A DNA stretch of 64,000 nucleotides from Phymorhynchus buccinoides (taxonomy: Eukaryota > Mollusca > Gastropoda > Neogastropoda > Raphitomidae), in contig CM065682.1 of the NCBI GenBank assembly GCA_017654935.2, positions 39,739,682 through 39,803,681 on the forward strand, read 5' to 3'. Shown piece by piece: positions 24,206-53,304 of the stretch. The notes beneath the pieces were generated by a model. It was not told the DNA's origin and did no database searches. It saw nothing but the letters and a program-made list of their open reading frames with translations. The position numbers were made by a program, and so were the translations under genes. Numbering within the stretch: the first letter of the stretch is position 1; each line of letters opens with the position of its first letter.

Positions 24206-24303
24206 ATTTGGACAAAACGGCGGTTCAAAATCGGGCGCCGTTTTGTCCAACCCGCCGTTTATAGACAAAACGGCGGATTGTTGAACCGCCGTTTTGTCCA
24301 AAT
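24206..24303. repeat. CGG-rich nested palindrome, copy 1
   Basis: Perfect 23-bp terminal inverted repeats (starting atttggacaaaacggcgg) around an inner pair of the same acaaaacggcgg motif. 24304-25227 is AT-rich and non-coding as far as I can see. Confidence 0.75.
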
Positions 24304-25227
24304 CATAATAAAATAACATTCTGGAGTTTTAACTAACCGGTTACTTTTCCACTGTCAAACTTCCAGGGCCGTGAGTTAAAATACTAACTTTTAAAACTTT
24401 TAGTGTTAAAATCGGATCGAAAAGGGTCTGATTTTAAAATAAACATTATTTACAAATATATGCAGATCTATTTACATATTGCCAACCAAACTTTCGTGTC
24501 CCAGTTGACTAGAAAGTTAAAAAAGATAAAAAGTTATTCTGTTTCCAAGGGAGGTTACACACACAATCAGGTTCAAAAATACTCAATATTATACTATTGT
24601 TTGTCAGCAAAAACCTGTAAATTAGTATGGTGACTTAAGAACACTTTTAATAACACTTTGTTTAAAAATAGAAGTTTGCGAATCCTTTTAAAAAGGAGGC
24701 GCCTTCCGAAAAGATGTTATGATCGTTCTGAACTCTGAAAATCTGTACAAGAAGCAATCTCTATTTAGAATAATACTACATTACTGTTGTGTAGATAATA
24801 AACCCGTCTTAAAAACACCTACTTTCTAATTCAATTATAAATAGGTTTTGTGTTCTGACAACTGTAAATGAGTTTTGATAACTATGCGCCTTTTGTTATT
24901 TTGCTGACACTTGCCTGAAGTTTGGGAAAAGTAGAATGGGGAATGTGCATAACTGATTTTTCCACTGTAAATAATGAAAACTCATGGCACTCTTTAGTCT
25001 TATGTGAAAGACTGGCTGTCTGTAAATCAGTTTTGAAAACTATGCATCTTTTGTTATTTGGGAAGAAAGAAGAATAAGGGATGTACAATAACTGTTGTTT
25101 TTCCACTAAAAACATAATGAAAATTATGGTACCTTTTATGCCTAGTCTTTTGTGAAAGACTGGCAGTTTAACATGGAGGCATTTACATTGGCTTTCAGAG
25201 CTTCAACTAATTGGTACTTTACGTTAG

Positions 25228-25453
25228 GTTAGATTAGGTTAGGTGTATTATAGTCACAGAGGCGTCTCTGTGAAATTGGGTTTCTCCCACTTGGAGAGCG
25301 CGTCGCAGCCAGAGGCGCGCCACCCAATTTAAAAAAACACATTTGGCATGCGATTTTTGTGTGACTGATGAGAAAGGAGGGGGCAAATTTTGACCAAATT
25401 ACAACTTTTTCGTTGCCACTGGGCTTAGCGTGTGCTAAGTGCATGAGCTCCCG

Positions 25454-25484
<31 letters not shown>

Positions 25485-25510
25485 ATTAGGCTTTGGGAAT
25501 CGTCCTGGAT
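25228..25510 (+). repeat. Dispersed repeat family, copy in block R
   Basis: Full-length-looking member starting at ggtgtattatagtcacagag and running to about the cgtctcatccgaaagac motif and beyond. Confidence 0.7.
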
Positions 25511-25954
25511 GCCAGCGGTCCTAGAAAGTTCCATTGGTCGAAAGAGGATTTACTTGGGCACGGCATCTTCACTATAAACCAATTCCAGCCCAGTCCCTCA
25601 GAATAGCACTGCCTTCTCTGCTATCTGGAAGTCATGGCCAAGAAACGCAAGATGGCATACATGAATGTCTTTATTAAAAAGGATACACTATCCGTTGTGG
25701 TGGTGTGTTCCGCGTCCTAACAAACTGAATGAAAGAAATTCAACATTGTAAATACATGTTTAATTAACTTGATGTTTCTCTCTCATTGTTTTTCTACAGG
25801 AGTAAACAATGCAATTATTGTGTCCATTCTTCAAGTTTTTATGCTCTGCATTACTATTCCAATTCTATTGCCACGCTTGCATACATTGGATTCTTTTGAG
25901 TCAAACCAATGATGATTTGATTTGTCTTACATTTGCATTTCTGTTTAACTTTAT

Positions 25955-26254
25955 AGGGCCAGCCACATGTCCGCTAAGCTCGCACGACTGTACAATACGA
26001 TTAAATCACGTGGTCTCCAAGAACAAAATGTGATTGGCGCATCGAGATGACATGATCGTATCGTACAGTCGTGCGATTTTAGTGGACGTGTGGATGGAAG
26101 TTCAGTTTAACGTCGCGTATCAGCTTTCGCCATGTACGACGGGCTGAAAAAAACAACCATGGTATAAACAAATATTTATGGTCCCGAATCACTGTCTTAG
26201 CCAAAAGGCCGAGAAGCGATCAGAATCAAACTGTAAGGACGTGTGGCTGGCCCT
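25955..26254. mobile_element. TIR MITE with nested U2-headed SINE-like insertion
   Basis: The ends are agggccagccac and gtggctggccct. Subterminal arms containing cgcacgactgta and tacagtcgtgcg are inverted repeats of about 47 bp. The uninterrupted homologue is 57652-57801 (150 bp). Confidence 0.7.
26094..26236 (-). mobile_element. SINE-like element with U2 snRNA-like 5' segment
   Basis: On the minus strand, 26220-26195 matches the first 26 nt of U2 snRNA as I know it (atcgcttctcggcc and on). It is followed by about 100 bp of unrelated body found at two other loci. It is flanked by a perfect 10-bp direct repeat ggacgtgtgg (26084-26093 and 26237-26246). The orthologous site at 57785-57794 holds only one such copy and no insertion. 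Confidence 0.75.
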
Positions 26255-26756
26255 TAAGTCGTTTTATTATTGCCCTCTAAACCGATAAATTTAAACCGGT
26301 GGTCAATAGTTTTCTGTTATACGTGGTCGAACTATACGTGGCGACAGTCCTGAGATGACTGACCATAGCTGTTGACGGGACTATAATAGACTAATTAACT
26401 AACAATACTTTTTTCTGAAATAATTATGTATTTCTGTTTAAGTGATGGATTTGCATAATGTTTATGCGGACATTATTGTATGTTTATAAATGTGTGCATT
26501 GTTTTATAATTAAGCATGATTTGAACTCACATTGTCATATATTGTAAAGATGTTGCAGAGAAATGTATATATTTCTGTTAGCCTTTGTGCAAATCGTTTT
26601 GCAATAAACGTGTTGCAAAAAACTGAACCTGTTGGTTAATTATTGTGCTGTTTGGTGTGTGCTGGACGTACATGTTTGTCTCTCCTTTTAAGTCGCTCCA
26701 TAATTATGCCAATCTAAAATTGTCTCTATTTGTCCTGTCAGTTGGATACGGTCTAA

Positions 26757-28773
26757 TCTCCCCGTGGGGGATACCGGCGGTCTTTCGTAAAAAAAATAGT
26801 TCCCCCAACTTCTGGAAGTTCTGTGCTTCTTGTAACTTCCTCTAATCTGCCTCTCTCTTTGACTCCCTTTGCTTTCAAAAAAGTATAATCCACTATCTTT
26901 CTGACTTATTGACCCATATCAGCTGACACATTCCGATTTTCGGAGGAGCTCAAAGGAGAACAAAATATTTTGGAATTTAAAAAACAAAAGGGAGAAGAGT
27001 GGGCCAATAAGTCAAAAAGATAGTAGGTGATAAAAAGCAAAGGGGAAAAGGAAGATTCAGAGAGAGTGCCAAATTAGAGGAAGTTACAAGCACAGAACTT
27101 CCAGTCAGAGAGAGTGGGACATGAGAGGAAGCTACAAGCCACAGAACTTCCAGACAGAGAGAGAGAGTGGGAAATTAGAGAAAGCTACAAGCACAGAACT
27201 TCAAGACAGAGAGAGAGAGTGGGACATTAGAGAAAGCTACAAGCACAGAACTTCCAGACGAGAGAGAGGGGGAAATTAGCGAAAGCTACAAGCACAGAAC
27301 TTCCAAACAGATAGAGAGTGGGCCCTTAGCGAAAGCTACAAGCACAGAACATCCAGGACAGAGAGAGAGAGAGTGGGAAATTAGAGAACTCTACAAGCAC
27401 AGAACTTCCAGACAGAGAGAGAGAGTGGGAAATGAAAGGAAGCTGCAAGCACATACCTTCCAGACAGAGAGAGTGGGACAATTAGAGAAAACTACAAGCA
27501 CAAAAACTTCCAGACCATAGAGAGTGGGACCATTAGAGGAAGTTACAAGCACATAACTTCCAGACAGAGAGAGTGGAACATTTGAGAAAGCTACAAGCAC
27601 AGAACTTCCAAACAGAGAGAGAGTGGGAAATTAGAGAAAGCTACAAGCACAGAACATCCAGACCAGAGAAGTGGGACATTAAGAGAAAGCTACAAGCACA
27701 GAACTTCAAGACAGAGAGAGAGAGTGGGGACATTAGAGGAATCTGCAAGCACAGAACTTCCAGACAGAGAGAGATGGGAACTTATAGGACGCTACAAGCA
27801 CAGAACTTCAAGACAGAGAGAGAGAGTGGGACATTAGAGAAAGCTACAAGCACAGAAACTTCCAGAAAGAGAGGAGAGTGGGACATTAGAGGAAGTTACA
27901 AGCACAGGACTTCCAGACAGAGAGAGTGGGAATTAAGAGAAAGCTACAAGCACAGAACTTCCAGACAGAGAGAGTGGGAGAATAGAGGATTTAAGTTACA
28001 AGCACACAGAACTTCCAGACAGAGAGTGTGGGAAAGTAGAGAAAGTTACAAGCACATAACTTCCATACAGAGAGAGGTGGAACAGTCTAGAAAGAGTACA
28101 CGGCACAGAACTTCCCAGACAGAGAGAGAGAGTGGGACATCTAGAGGAAAAGCTACAAGCACAGAACTCCAGACTGAGAGAGGTGGGTACTTAGAGGAAG
28201 CTTACAAGCACAGAACTTCATAACAGAGAGAGTGTGAAGAAATTAGAGAAAGCTACAAGCACAGAACTTGCAGACAGAGAGAGAGAGTGGGAAAATTAAA
28301 GAAAGCTACAAGCACATACCTTCCAGACCAGAGAGAGTGGGTACATTAGAGGAAGTTACAAGCACAGAACTTCCAGACACAGAGAGAGTGGGGCATTAGA
28401 GGAAGCTACAAGCACAGAACTTCAAGACAGAGAGAGAGAGTGGAAAATTAGAGAAAGCTACAAGCACAGAACTTCCAGACAGAGAGTGTGGACATTAGAG
28501 GAAGCTACAAGCACAGAACTTCCAGACAGAGAGAGTGGGACATTAGAGGAAGCTACAAGCACAGAACTTCCAGACAGAGAGAGTGGGAAATTAGAGAAAG
28601 CTACAAGCACAGAACTTCCAGACAAAGAGAGTGGAACTATTAGAGAAAGCTACAAGCACAGAAACTTCCAGACAGAGAGAGTGGCAAATTAGAGGAAGCT
28701 ACAAGCACAGAACTTCCAGAAGGTGGGGGAACTGGTTTTTACGTTAAGACCCCCCGGCATCCCCACGGGGAAG
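26757..28773. mobile_element. Minisatellite array bounded by inverted repeats, second copy
   Basis: Inverted-orientation homologue of 2544-5155 with both terminal inverted repeats present. The array runs from about 26815 to 28735. Confidence 0.65.
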
Positions 28774-29256
28774 ACGTAAACGTTAACATATTACTTCCAT
28801 TTTAGAATGAAAAACAGAGTAGCAAGCAATATAAGGAATGTCTTGCAAGTCTTTGGTATTAATGGTCATTTCTTGTGATTTTAAAGTCTTGATGTCCCAA
28901 AGATGTACAATAATGTACTAGGGGCGGATCAATTAGTTGATGGGGGGGGGGGGGTCAACATGTCCGTTCGGGGTGTGTACGTGGGACGATTCTTCCCAGA
29001 AGCTGACAATAATTTGAATGTAAAAAAGTATTGGAGGCCTCTCCTGGGAGAATAAGATGTGAACTCATGATTTTTATTATTTGCTAAAGCTCTGGCGTGA
29101 AGTTTCATTATACGACGGACATGCAGTCACGGATTGTCACTCTTTTTTTATTTTCTAGTTTGTGGAGTTCCGGAAACACACCTGCCCCGCGGCCCCCCCC
29201 CCCCCCCCCCCCTCTCCAACGCGCTTGTCTTTTATTATACGTGTATTGAGTCTTAA

Positions 29257-29685
29257 AGACCCACCACATCACGTGTCAAAATCACGGGTTTCACGTGTTT
29301 TTCCCTCTTATAGCTGGTAAGAAATCTTATTTTGACCAGGAGTGACGCCCATACAAATACCCCCAAATTCAAAACGAAACATCACTTTAAAGAGTAGCCT
29401 CAATTTGAAGTTGGGGACTTTGTATGTGGGTCACCGTTACCCAGAAAAACACCCAACCGCGGACTGACGCACCACGATTAAGTCCCTTTTTTTCTGGGTA
29501 GCTGTGACCCACTTACAAATGTCTCCAACTTCAAATTGAGGCTGCTCTTTAAAATGATGTTTCGTTTTCAATTTGGGGACATTTGTATGGGAGTCAAACC
29601 TGGTCAAAACAAGATTTCTTACCAGCTATAAGAAGGGAAACACGTGAAACCCGTGATTTTTTTTGACACGTGACCTGGTGGGTCT
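29257..29685. mobile_element. Palindromic TTAA MITE, second copy
   Basis: Inverted-orientation counterpart of 1652-2075 in block R, flanked by TTAA at 29253-29256 and 29686-29689. The same ends and internal palindrome are present. Confidence 0.8.
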
Positions 29686-30010
29686 TTAAAAACCTGTGAG
29701 TCTGTGATAGGTCTACTAGATATTTTACAGGTTTATTATCCGCTTTAAGCAAAAAATGTTTTTCCATTATCGCTCTACCTGCCCACACTCGTTCCACCTT
29801 TCAGTGGGAAGCTGGGATGGGGAGGGGGTGGCTGGAACAGGAATATTACAACAGAAGTGGACTGTAAACATCATAGTACCATAAACACATACGTCTAGAA
29901 AAAAGATCTACCTCATACCTTGAAACCCTATTCGTGATGTAAGCAAAGAGATGTCAGCAGGCTGCATAAGTTGATTTGGAGAGAGAGAGAGAGACTGAGA
30001 GAGAGAGAAG

Positions 30011-30057
<47 letters not shown>

Positions 30058-30159
30058 GAGAGAGACCAGTGTCTGACTGGCTGACGGGATGTTTTTACTA
30101 ATTCTTCCCTACTACTGTAATCAAGAAAAGCTACTGAAATCAAGAAAAGCAGTTGGAGC

Positions 30160-30210
<51 letters not shown>

Positions 30211-30237
30211 CGGAGAGAGACAGACAGACAGAGAGAC

Positions 30238-30269
<32 letters not shown>

Positions 30270-30910
30270 CAGAGAGACAGAGAGAGAGAGAGAGGTCTGA
30301 AGTCTGAAGTTTTAATTGAGTAGGCCTTTTTAGCCCGTTTCAATTTGGGTTGATGGGGTGGGAGAAACATAAAAACGAACAAAATCTGTTTGATTGACAT
30401 GGAAACCACGGCAATCACTGTCTTCTTGGTGTGTTTTTTAAAAACAATTTTGTGAGCACAGATTACAAACAAAGGCGATCACATTGTCATTGAAAAGTGC
30501 GCAGTTCAACGTTGCTTGGGGCCAAGAAACGCTGCCATCATCCCAGGTAAAGCCGAATCAACTCAACCAGAGAATGCAGATCTCTTTCAGCGTGGGTTTG
30601 AATGGCGTGATGTTGTGTGTCGTCGACTTGTCTTCCTTTTCTCAAGCTGGCAAGTCGAACACGCTCCTCGCACAAGAGGTTCTTTTCTGCCTGCTTTACA
30701 AACCAGTGTGTGCCAGTAGGCCTGTGTCCCTTCTCATCACTATCACCACATCGATATTCTAAAACGATATCATCAGCCTCACACATCAAGATTTCTTCTG
30801 ATTCCGACTTGTGAATGACACACTTCTGAATTGCATTGTTTCTGCGTTTGTCTCTCAGTCGTCTCTGCACTCTTCGATCAGTCAGAGCTGACACACAGTT
30901 AGATAGAGAG

Positions 30911-31410
30911 NNNNNNNNNNNNNNNNNNNNNNNNNNNNNNNNNNNNNNNNNNNNNNNNNNNNNNNNNNNNNNNNNNNNNNNNNNNNNNNNNNNNNNNNNN
31001 NNNNNNNNNNNNNNNNNNNNNNNNNNNNNNNNNNNNNNNNNNNNNNNNNNNNNNNNNNNNNNNNNNNNNNNNNNNNNNNNNNNNNNNNNNNNNNNNNNNN
31101 NNNNNNNNNNNNNNNNNNNNNNNNNNNNNNNNNNNNNNNNNNNNNNNNNNNNNNNNNNNNNNNNNNNNNNNNNNNNNNNNNNNNNNNNNNNNNNNNNNNN
31201 NNNNNNNNNNNNNNNNNNNNNNNNNNNNNNNNNNNNNNNNNNNNNNNNNNNNNNNNNNNNNNNNNNNNNNNNNNNNNNNNNNNNNNNNNNNNNNNNNNNN
31301 NNNNNNNNNNNNNNNNNNNNNNNNNNNNNNNNNNNNNNNNNNNNNNNNNNNNNNNNNNNNNNNNNNNNNNNNNNNNNNNNNNNNNNNNNNNNNNNNNNNN
31401 NNNNNNNNNN
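30911..31410. other. Assembly gap (500 N)
   Basis: Exactly 500 N within a (GA)n region between the contigs carrying copy 1 and copy 2. Confidence 0.99.
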
Positions 31411-31740
31411 GCGTTTGTGGGGTACGCGCGTACCCCACCTTCGCTTACCCCACCTTGAAATAGTAGAGATTGTAAAGAAACACGTCATGCTTGCGTCATT
31501 GTTTGCGTCATTTTAAGGAGTACGCAACCCCCTTTTCTACTCTATATTGAGCAACGAATATGACATAAGTTGAATTGTTAGGTAAAAACACAATTAATTA
31601 GACCGACTTACGACTAGTTCATTTTTGGGGGGTGTTTTGTTGTTGTTGTTGTTGTTGTTTGTTTCGCGTTTGCTGGATGATACAGTCTGACGTCTGAAAA
31701 GAAGGGGACAGCATTGTCTTCCAGAAAGGCTGGCGAGATA

Positions 31741-31753
31741 TTTGATGAGCGTT

Positions 31754-31784
<31 letters not shown>

Positions 31785-31808
31785 TGTGTGTGTGTGTGTG
31801 TGTGTGTG

Positions 31809-31886
<78 letters not shown>

Positions 31887-31957
31887 GGAGTGGTGGAGGG
31901 AGAGAGAGAGAGAGGCAGATATATATAGAGAGACAGATAGTGACAGAGAGAGACAGG

Positions 31958-31993
<36 letters not shown>
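31741..31993. repeat. (GT)n-(GA)n compound microsatellite
   Basis: GT run with TTG interruptions (31756-31840) followed by GA-rich tract to 31993. Confidence 0.95.
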
Positions 31994-31995
<2 letters not shown>

Positions 31996-33110
31996 AGTCT
32001 AAGGGAAATAAGCCAAACGATGTTACAGTACTGTAGACAACCCCTGCATTGCGTCCCTTGGACTACTCGTCGATTCCCGCGAACACCATTATTTTGGTTT
32101 ATCACTGTAAGCTTTCTCTGTTTGTCTCTGTCTTAAGTAAACTTATACATAGCAACACTCACTAGGGATAAGATATTTAGCACAATGTGACGTACAAGAT
32201 AAACATGTTATGCACCCAGAAATGGTCAAATCAAGTTCTTGGAACATTGTTTCATTTGCTGAAATCAAATCCATTTTTAAAAAAATTGGGTTTGTATCAC
32301 GTGAAGAACGACAATGAACGGACAACTGAGACTACCCCTGAAATGCACTTGAAACAGGGCATGGAGAGAAAAAAGTCATGATAAGAAATGAGTGGCCATT
32401 GGTGTAAAAATCACAATCAATGGACTGTCAATAATGAGTGTGAGGAGCTGGGGAGTTCCTTGCACCCCCCCCCCCTCCCCAGGGCTAAACCAGACTAGGT
32501 CTACGATGTGCTCCAGAGTGTGCTGAATCCATTTATGCATGTTAACAGCAAAACATTTGGGTTGGTCTTAGAGTTATTGCCCTTGCCGCAAGGGTACCTC
32601 CCTAAACCTCATTTCGGCAATTGCATTTTCAATAAGTAATCAAGCGATATTAAAACTAAGAAAACTATAATTTGCTTCCTAGTTTAGTAAAAGCAATGAG
32701 TACGTATCATAAAAAGAGCATTACAAATACTAATAAGGCTATAACTTGGTTTCCGTGACACGTGTTCTTCACGTACTGTCATTTACATGATTAAAAGAGG
32801 ATGTCATCTCTCACAAGAAATAATCAACAAATCCCTAACTTGATTATATTGTCACAAACTACAATGTATTAGGGTCATTCAGGCCACGTTTGAAGGTTCT
32901 GGACCGATTAGGTATGTCTCAGTTGCAAAAAGATCATCCCTACCCCCAAAACTGGAATATCGCTCGGAATCCTTAAAAACGTCTTTTGGGCAGATCTTTT
33001 CATTTATGACCACTTGATTGCTTAGAAATCATGTCTTGTATTAAAATCTTCTATTACATACAAATTCTAACACAATTGCAGATGCCTGAGGGGTGCAGAT
33101 CTAAGACGTA

Positions 33111-33521
33111 ATGGCGTCACGAAAGCGAAAACACACAGATTTTGCCACCACCTCATCTGAACAGGAAAAGCCTCGAGTTTATGTGATTCACTTCCAGGAT
33201 TCAAAATCTGAAACTTTTACATACATGTCTGAATTAAAAGAACCTGAAAACAAACTTACAAAGCTCAAGGGCATCTGTAAACGTAGACTTTTGGAACCTC
33301 CTGATTCACCTGACTATCGCATGGAACATTCTTGCCGGTTAGTGCCTGAAGAACTGAAACAAGAGCATGGCTATCACAGAGACTGCTATCAGAGATTCAC
33401 AGGTAACCTTGGACGCTTACAATGTACTACATGTAGTACCACATCAAACAGCCCCATACCCTTGACATCGACCTCACAGACTCCCCCTCCTCACCGCCAC
33501 CCTCTCAACCACCACCACTAA
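33111..33521 (+). CDS. Hypothetical protein fragment with HxxCYQRFTGNL motif
   Basis: The open frame starts MASRKRKHTDFATTSSE. From about residue 50 it has CKRRLLEPPDSPDYRMEHSC, then EHGYHRDCYQRFTGNLGRLQ. The spaced Cys/His pattern looks like a small zinc-binding N-terminal module of uncharacterised multi-copy invertebrate proteins that I recall but cannot name. After about residue 105 the sequence becomes Pro/Thr/His-rich and runs into a CT-rich minisatellite, where the frame stops. A donor-like cag|gtaacc lies at 33400, inside the conserved motif. Best read as the 5' end of a transposon-related or multi-copy gene truncated by repeat expansion. Not recognised with certainty. Confidence 0.4.
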   Translation: MASRKRKHTDFATTSSEQEKPRVYVIHFQDSKSETFTYMSELKEPENKLTKLKGICKRRLLEPPDSPDYRMEHSCRLVPEELKQEHGYHRDCYQRFTGNLGRLQCTTCSTTSNSPIPLTSTSQTPPPHRHPLNHHH

Positions 33522-33558
33522 CCCCCTCCCCCCTCCCACCACGACTCCCTCCCTCCTC

Positions 33559-34203
33559 CGCCTCCGTCTCTGTGTGTCCCCATATCTATGTCCCCGTCTC
33601 TGTCTCTGCGTGTCCCCGTATCTGTGTGCCCCCATATCCGCTAATTGTCCCCGTCTCTGTGTGTCCCCGTATCTGTGTGCCCCCATATCCGCTAATTGTC
33701 CCCGTCTCTGTGTGTCCCCGTTTCTGTGTGCCCCCGTCTCTGTACATGTGTCCCCGTCTCTGTGTGTCCCCGTATCTGTGTGCCCCCATATCTATGTCCC
33801 CGTCTCTGTGTGTCCCCATATCTATGTCCCCGTCTCTGTTCTGTCCCCGTCTCTGCGTGTCCCCGTATCTGTGTGCCCCCATATCCGCTATTTGTCCCCG
33901 TCTCTGTGTGTCCCCGTTTCTGTGTGCCCCCGTCTCTGTCCCTGTGTGTTCCCCGTCTCTGTGTGCCCCCATATCTATTTGTCCCCATCTCTGTGTGTCC
34001 CCGTATCTGTGTGCCCCCATATCCGCTAATTGTCCCCGTCTCTGTGTGTCCCCGTTTCTGTGTGCCCCCGTCTCTGTACGTGTGTCCCCGTCTCTGTGTG
34101 TCCCCGTTTCTGTGTGTCCCCGTCTCTGTGTGTCCCCGTCTCTGTGTGCCCCCATATCTATGTGTCCCCGTCTCTATGTCTCCCCGTTTCTGTGTGTCCC
34201 GGG
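33559..34203. repeat. Minisatellite of tccccgtctctgtgtg units
   Basis: About 40 units of 15-18 bp with higher-order blocks (cccatatccgctaattg recurring). Long open frames on both strands here are by-products. 32356-33110 before the ORF shows nothing nameable. Confidence 0.95.
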
Positions 34204-34233
34204 GCCTCGGGTTAGGGTAAGGGTTAGGTATTA

Positions 34234-34462
34234 GGCATTGGATACCTCATAGTCACGGAGGCGTCTCTGTGAAATTCGGGTTTCTCCCAGCTGGAGAGCG
34301 CGTCGCAGCCAGAGGCGCGCCACCCAAGTTTTATTTTGCATTTTACATGCGATTTCTGTGTGACTGATAAGGAAGGAAAGGGGGGGAGGGTTAAATTTTG
34401 ACCAAATGACAACTTTTTTCGTTGCCACTGGGTTTAACGTGTGCTAAGTGCATGGGCACACG

Positions 34463-34493
<31 letters not shown>

Positions 34494-34495
34494 TC
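34234..34495 (+). repeat. Dispersed repeat family, independent locus
   Basis: Same sequence as 25228-25510, but at a different genomic site, which shows the family is interspersed and not only part of the large duplication. It ends near tcatccgaaagac. Confidence 0.7.
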
Positions 34496-34540
34496 CACGT
34501 TCAGACCGTAAGGCCTAGTAGTGTAAAGTGAGAGGAAAAA

Positions 34541-34627
34541 TCCCCTGTACCCAGATTCGAACTCGGGTTTGCTTGACACAAGGCGAACACACGCTTTAGG
34601 CCTACCTCTGTGCCACTCTACACCGGG
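34541..34627 (-). mobile_element. tRNA-derived SINE head, different type
   Basis: The minus strand shows gtggcacagaggtag (A-box-like) and gagttcgaatctggg (B-box) about 60 bp apart. It is of different sequence from the intron-4 element. Confidence 0.5.
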
Positions 34628-34737
34628 GTACAGGTAAGCGTTAAGGTTAGTGTTAGGGTTCGGGTGTTTGGCCGGATAGGGATGGGGTTAGGTTTAGGAT
34701 AAACAAAGAGACGGAGAAGAATAGGCCTTTGCAACTA

Positions 34738-34940
34738 GGGTTATTAACGCCCTTGACAGTGAGAGTAATTGCTCTTGCTGGTCAGTACTGACAAGGGCAT
34801 TCACTCTTGCGAAAGGCAGCCATTTAGTGGCATCAAATAGGAGTTATTGGCGAGAGTTATCCCCATGTCTGGTCAGTACTGAGCCATCTTCCCCCACACT
34901 CCAAGGGCATTCACTCTTGCAAAAGGTGTTCGTTGCAGAC
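34738..34940 (-). repeat. Dispersed repeat, inverted copy upstream of copy 2
   Basis: Reverse complement of the intron-5 repeat at 11812-12032 with scattered differences and indels. Confidence 0.65.
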
Positions 34941-35399
34941 CCCAATAGGACGGGGACACAATCATAGAAAGCGGGTAAATAATAATAACTAAAGGTTTGT
35001 TTTACGTCCTCCCGGCCTAAGCCATATCGGACATTACTATTAATTTTTAGTTAGAAGAAGGGGACAAATTTCTTTAATATAGAGTTATTTTAAAGAGAAA
35101 ACAAAAATTTGTTTTGATAAAGTTGTTAAAATAATAATAATAATAAATGGACACTTATATTGCGCTTTTTGTCGAGCACATGAAAGACATGAAACGGGGG
35201 CACATAGAGACAGGGACATACAGAGACGTGGGCACAATGCTACGTATCCCAGTGTGTGGTGACAGGACTTTGGCTCATTTAGTGTTCGCCACAGGCTATC
35301 TCTGTTGTGACTCTTATTTAAACTTTAAAGATTATCCGTCAATAAAGCGTCGATCGAAATTCATAACACTCGAATTTAAAACCAATAATTAACAGAGGG

Positions 35400-35809
35400 T
35401 ATAAACTTTCCCAATCTCAAACTGTAGAATGAAGTGTGTTGAGACACTTAGAGCAAAGCCAACTAAGATTCACTGGCTCTGCTCAGAGCTTCTCTCTCTC
35501 TCTCTCTTTCTCTCTACTATGTGTCTTTGGTGTAAGCCTGTGTACAAGGCCTGTACAGTTTACGTCAGCACATTACGGCAACAATCTGTGTCCAGCCAGT
35601 GAGAGAGCTGAGCTGATTGGCTGCTGAGTCCCCCCAAACCCCGCTGAATTTGTTGCGTGTAAGGAAACCCCTAGGGGAAGCAGTCCATCCTGTGTAGCGT
35701 CCCCTTTTCTCCCAGTCGTGTTCTCTGCCAGCTAGTCGCAACATCCTCTACAACAAGACCGGGCACAGGGCAGAGAGAAAGAGAAGAAAGACATCAAGAA
35801 CGAAAGAAA
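35400..35809 (+). promoter_or_regulatory. Probable promoter and 5'UTR region of PROPPIN copy 2
   Basis: Sequence directly upstream of the start codon. It holds a CRE/ATF-like TTACGTCA at 35560-35567 and a short CT tract near 35491-35517. I see no convincing TATA box, and the transcription start cannot be placed. Confidence 0.35.
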
Positions 35810-52298
<16,489 letters not shown>

Positions 52299-52376
52299 GG
52301 AATTAAGAACAGTAACCCTGTATTGTTTGAAAAACCGATATGCAATTGAAAGGGTTTTTTACGTAATAAACCCACT
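52299..52376 (+). promoter_or_regulatory. 3'UTR and polyadenylation signal of copy 2
   Basis: AATAAA at 52365-52370, the same context as copy 1, directly followed by the 15-bp minisatellite. Confidence 0.6.
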
Positions 52377-52722
52377 GTGCAGCTATGAACTGTGCAGCTA
52401 TAAACTGTGCAGCTATAAACTGTGCAGCTATAAACTGTACAGCTATAAACTGTGCAGCTATAAACTGTACAGCTATAAACTGTGCAGCTATAAACTGTAC
52501 AGCTATAACTGTGCAGCTATAAACTGTACAGCTATAAAATGTGCAGCTATAAACTGTACAGCTATAACTGTGCAGCTATAAACTGTGCAGCTATAAACTG
52601 TGCAGCTATAAACTGTGCAGCTATAAACTGTGCAGCTATAACTCATGCAGCTATAAACTGTACAGCTATAAACTGTGCAGCTATAAACTGTGCAGCTATA
52701 AACTGTGCAGCTATAAACTGTT
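52376..52722. repeat. 15-bp minisatellite after terminal exon, copy 2
   Basis: About 23 units of gcagctataaactgt. Confidence 0.95.
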
Positions 52723-53096
52723 TTTCCACAACAAAGGTGCAGGTGAATGAACCAGCTGTCGTGTAAAGTGGTTCTGTTGTACGCACCATTAAAAAAAACA
52801 CGGTTGCTGTTCGTTGTTCACTATTATGTTCTCACTGGTTTCTTTCTCTGTTTTATTATTGCATCCAAATTGAGATGATAACAATGTATTATGGAGGGGG
52901 AAATAATCACAATACAGTCGAACCCTGTCTATCTGACACCCTGATGTTATTGTACAGACGCCCCTTTAACTGCTGCAGGGTAGTTTTACTCAGCGCCTTT
53001 TCACACTGAGTTTATTGCTCAAATATTCTCCAGAATAATGGCCTCTCGCAATTATGGACAACGTTTGGTCAGTCTACCAGTACTCGCTATATTCAG

Positions 53097-53269
53097 CAGA
53101 CCTGTTGCGAGTAGTATCTACTCAATGCTACCTCTACTACTCTTCCTGATACTCATTTTCAGTGAACATTGTTTGATGGTTTAATGAATGCTACTACACA
53201 TTTGCACCAAACCTACTCATTTCAGCTAACCAGACTACTCAAGACTTGTGTAGGGGGTAGACAGGTCTG
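53097..53269. mobile_element. cagacc-MITE relative 3' of copy 2
   Basis: Counterpart of 21846-22040 with small deletions. Confidence 0.6.
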
Positions 53270-53304
53270 AATTCAGGTTCGACTGTATTAATAATTTTTT
53301 CCCA

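Larger units (their letters stand above)
25228..32355 (+). repeat. Intergenic block R between PROPPIN copies 1 and 2
   Basis: It follows the 3' repeats of copy 1 and matches 1-6644 inverted and 56930-62343 directly. It is interrupted by the 500-N gap at 30911-31410 inside a (GA)n tract. 31411-31993 (extra sequence plus GT and GA tracts) has no counterpart in the contiguous inverted copy. No protein gene is supported. Confidence 0.8.

Noticed and set aside
33586..34234. Overlapping long open frames on both strands
   Set aside because: All are readings of one CT/GT-rich minisatellite with few stop triplets.
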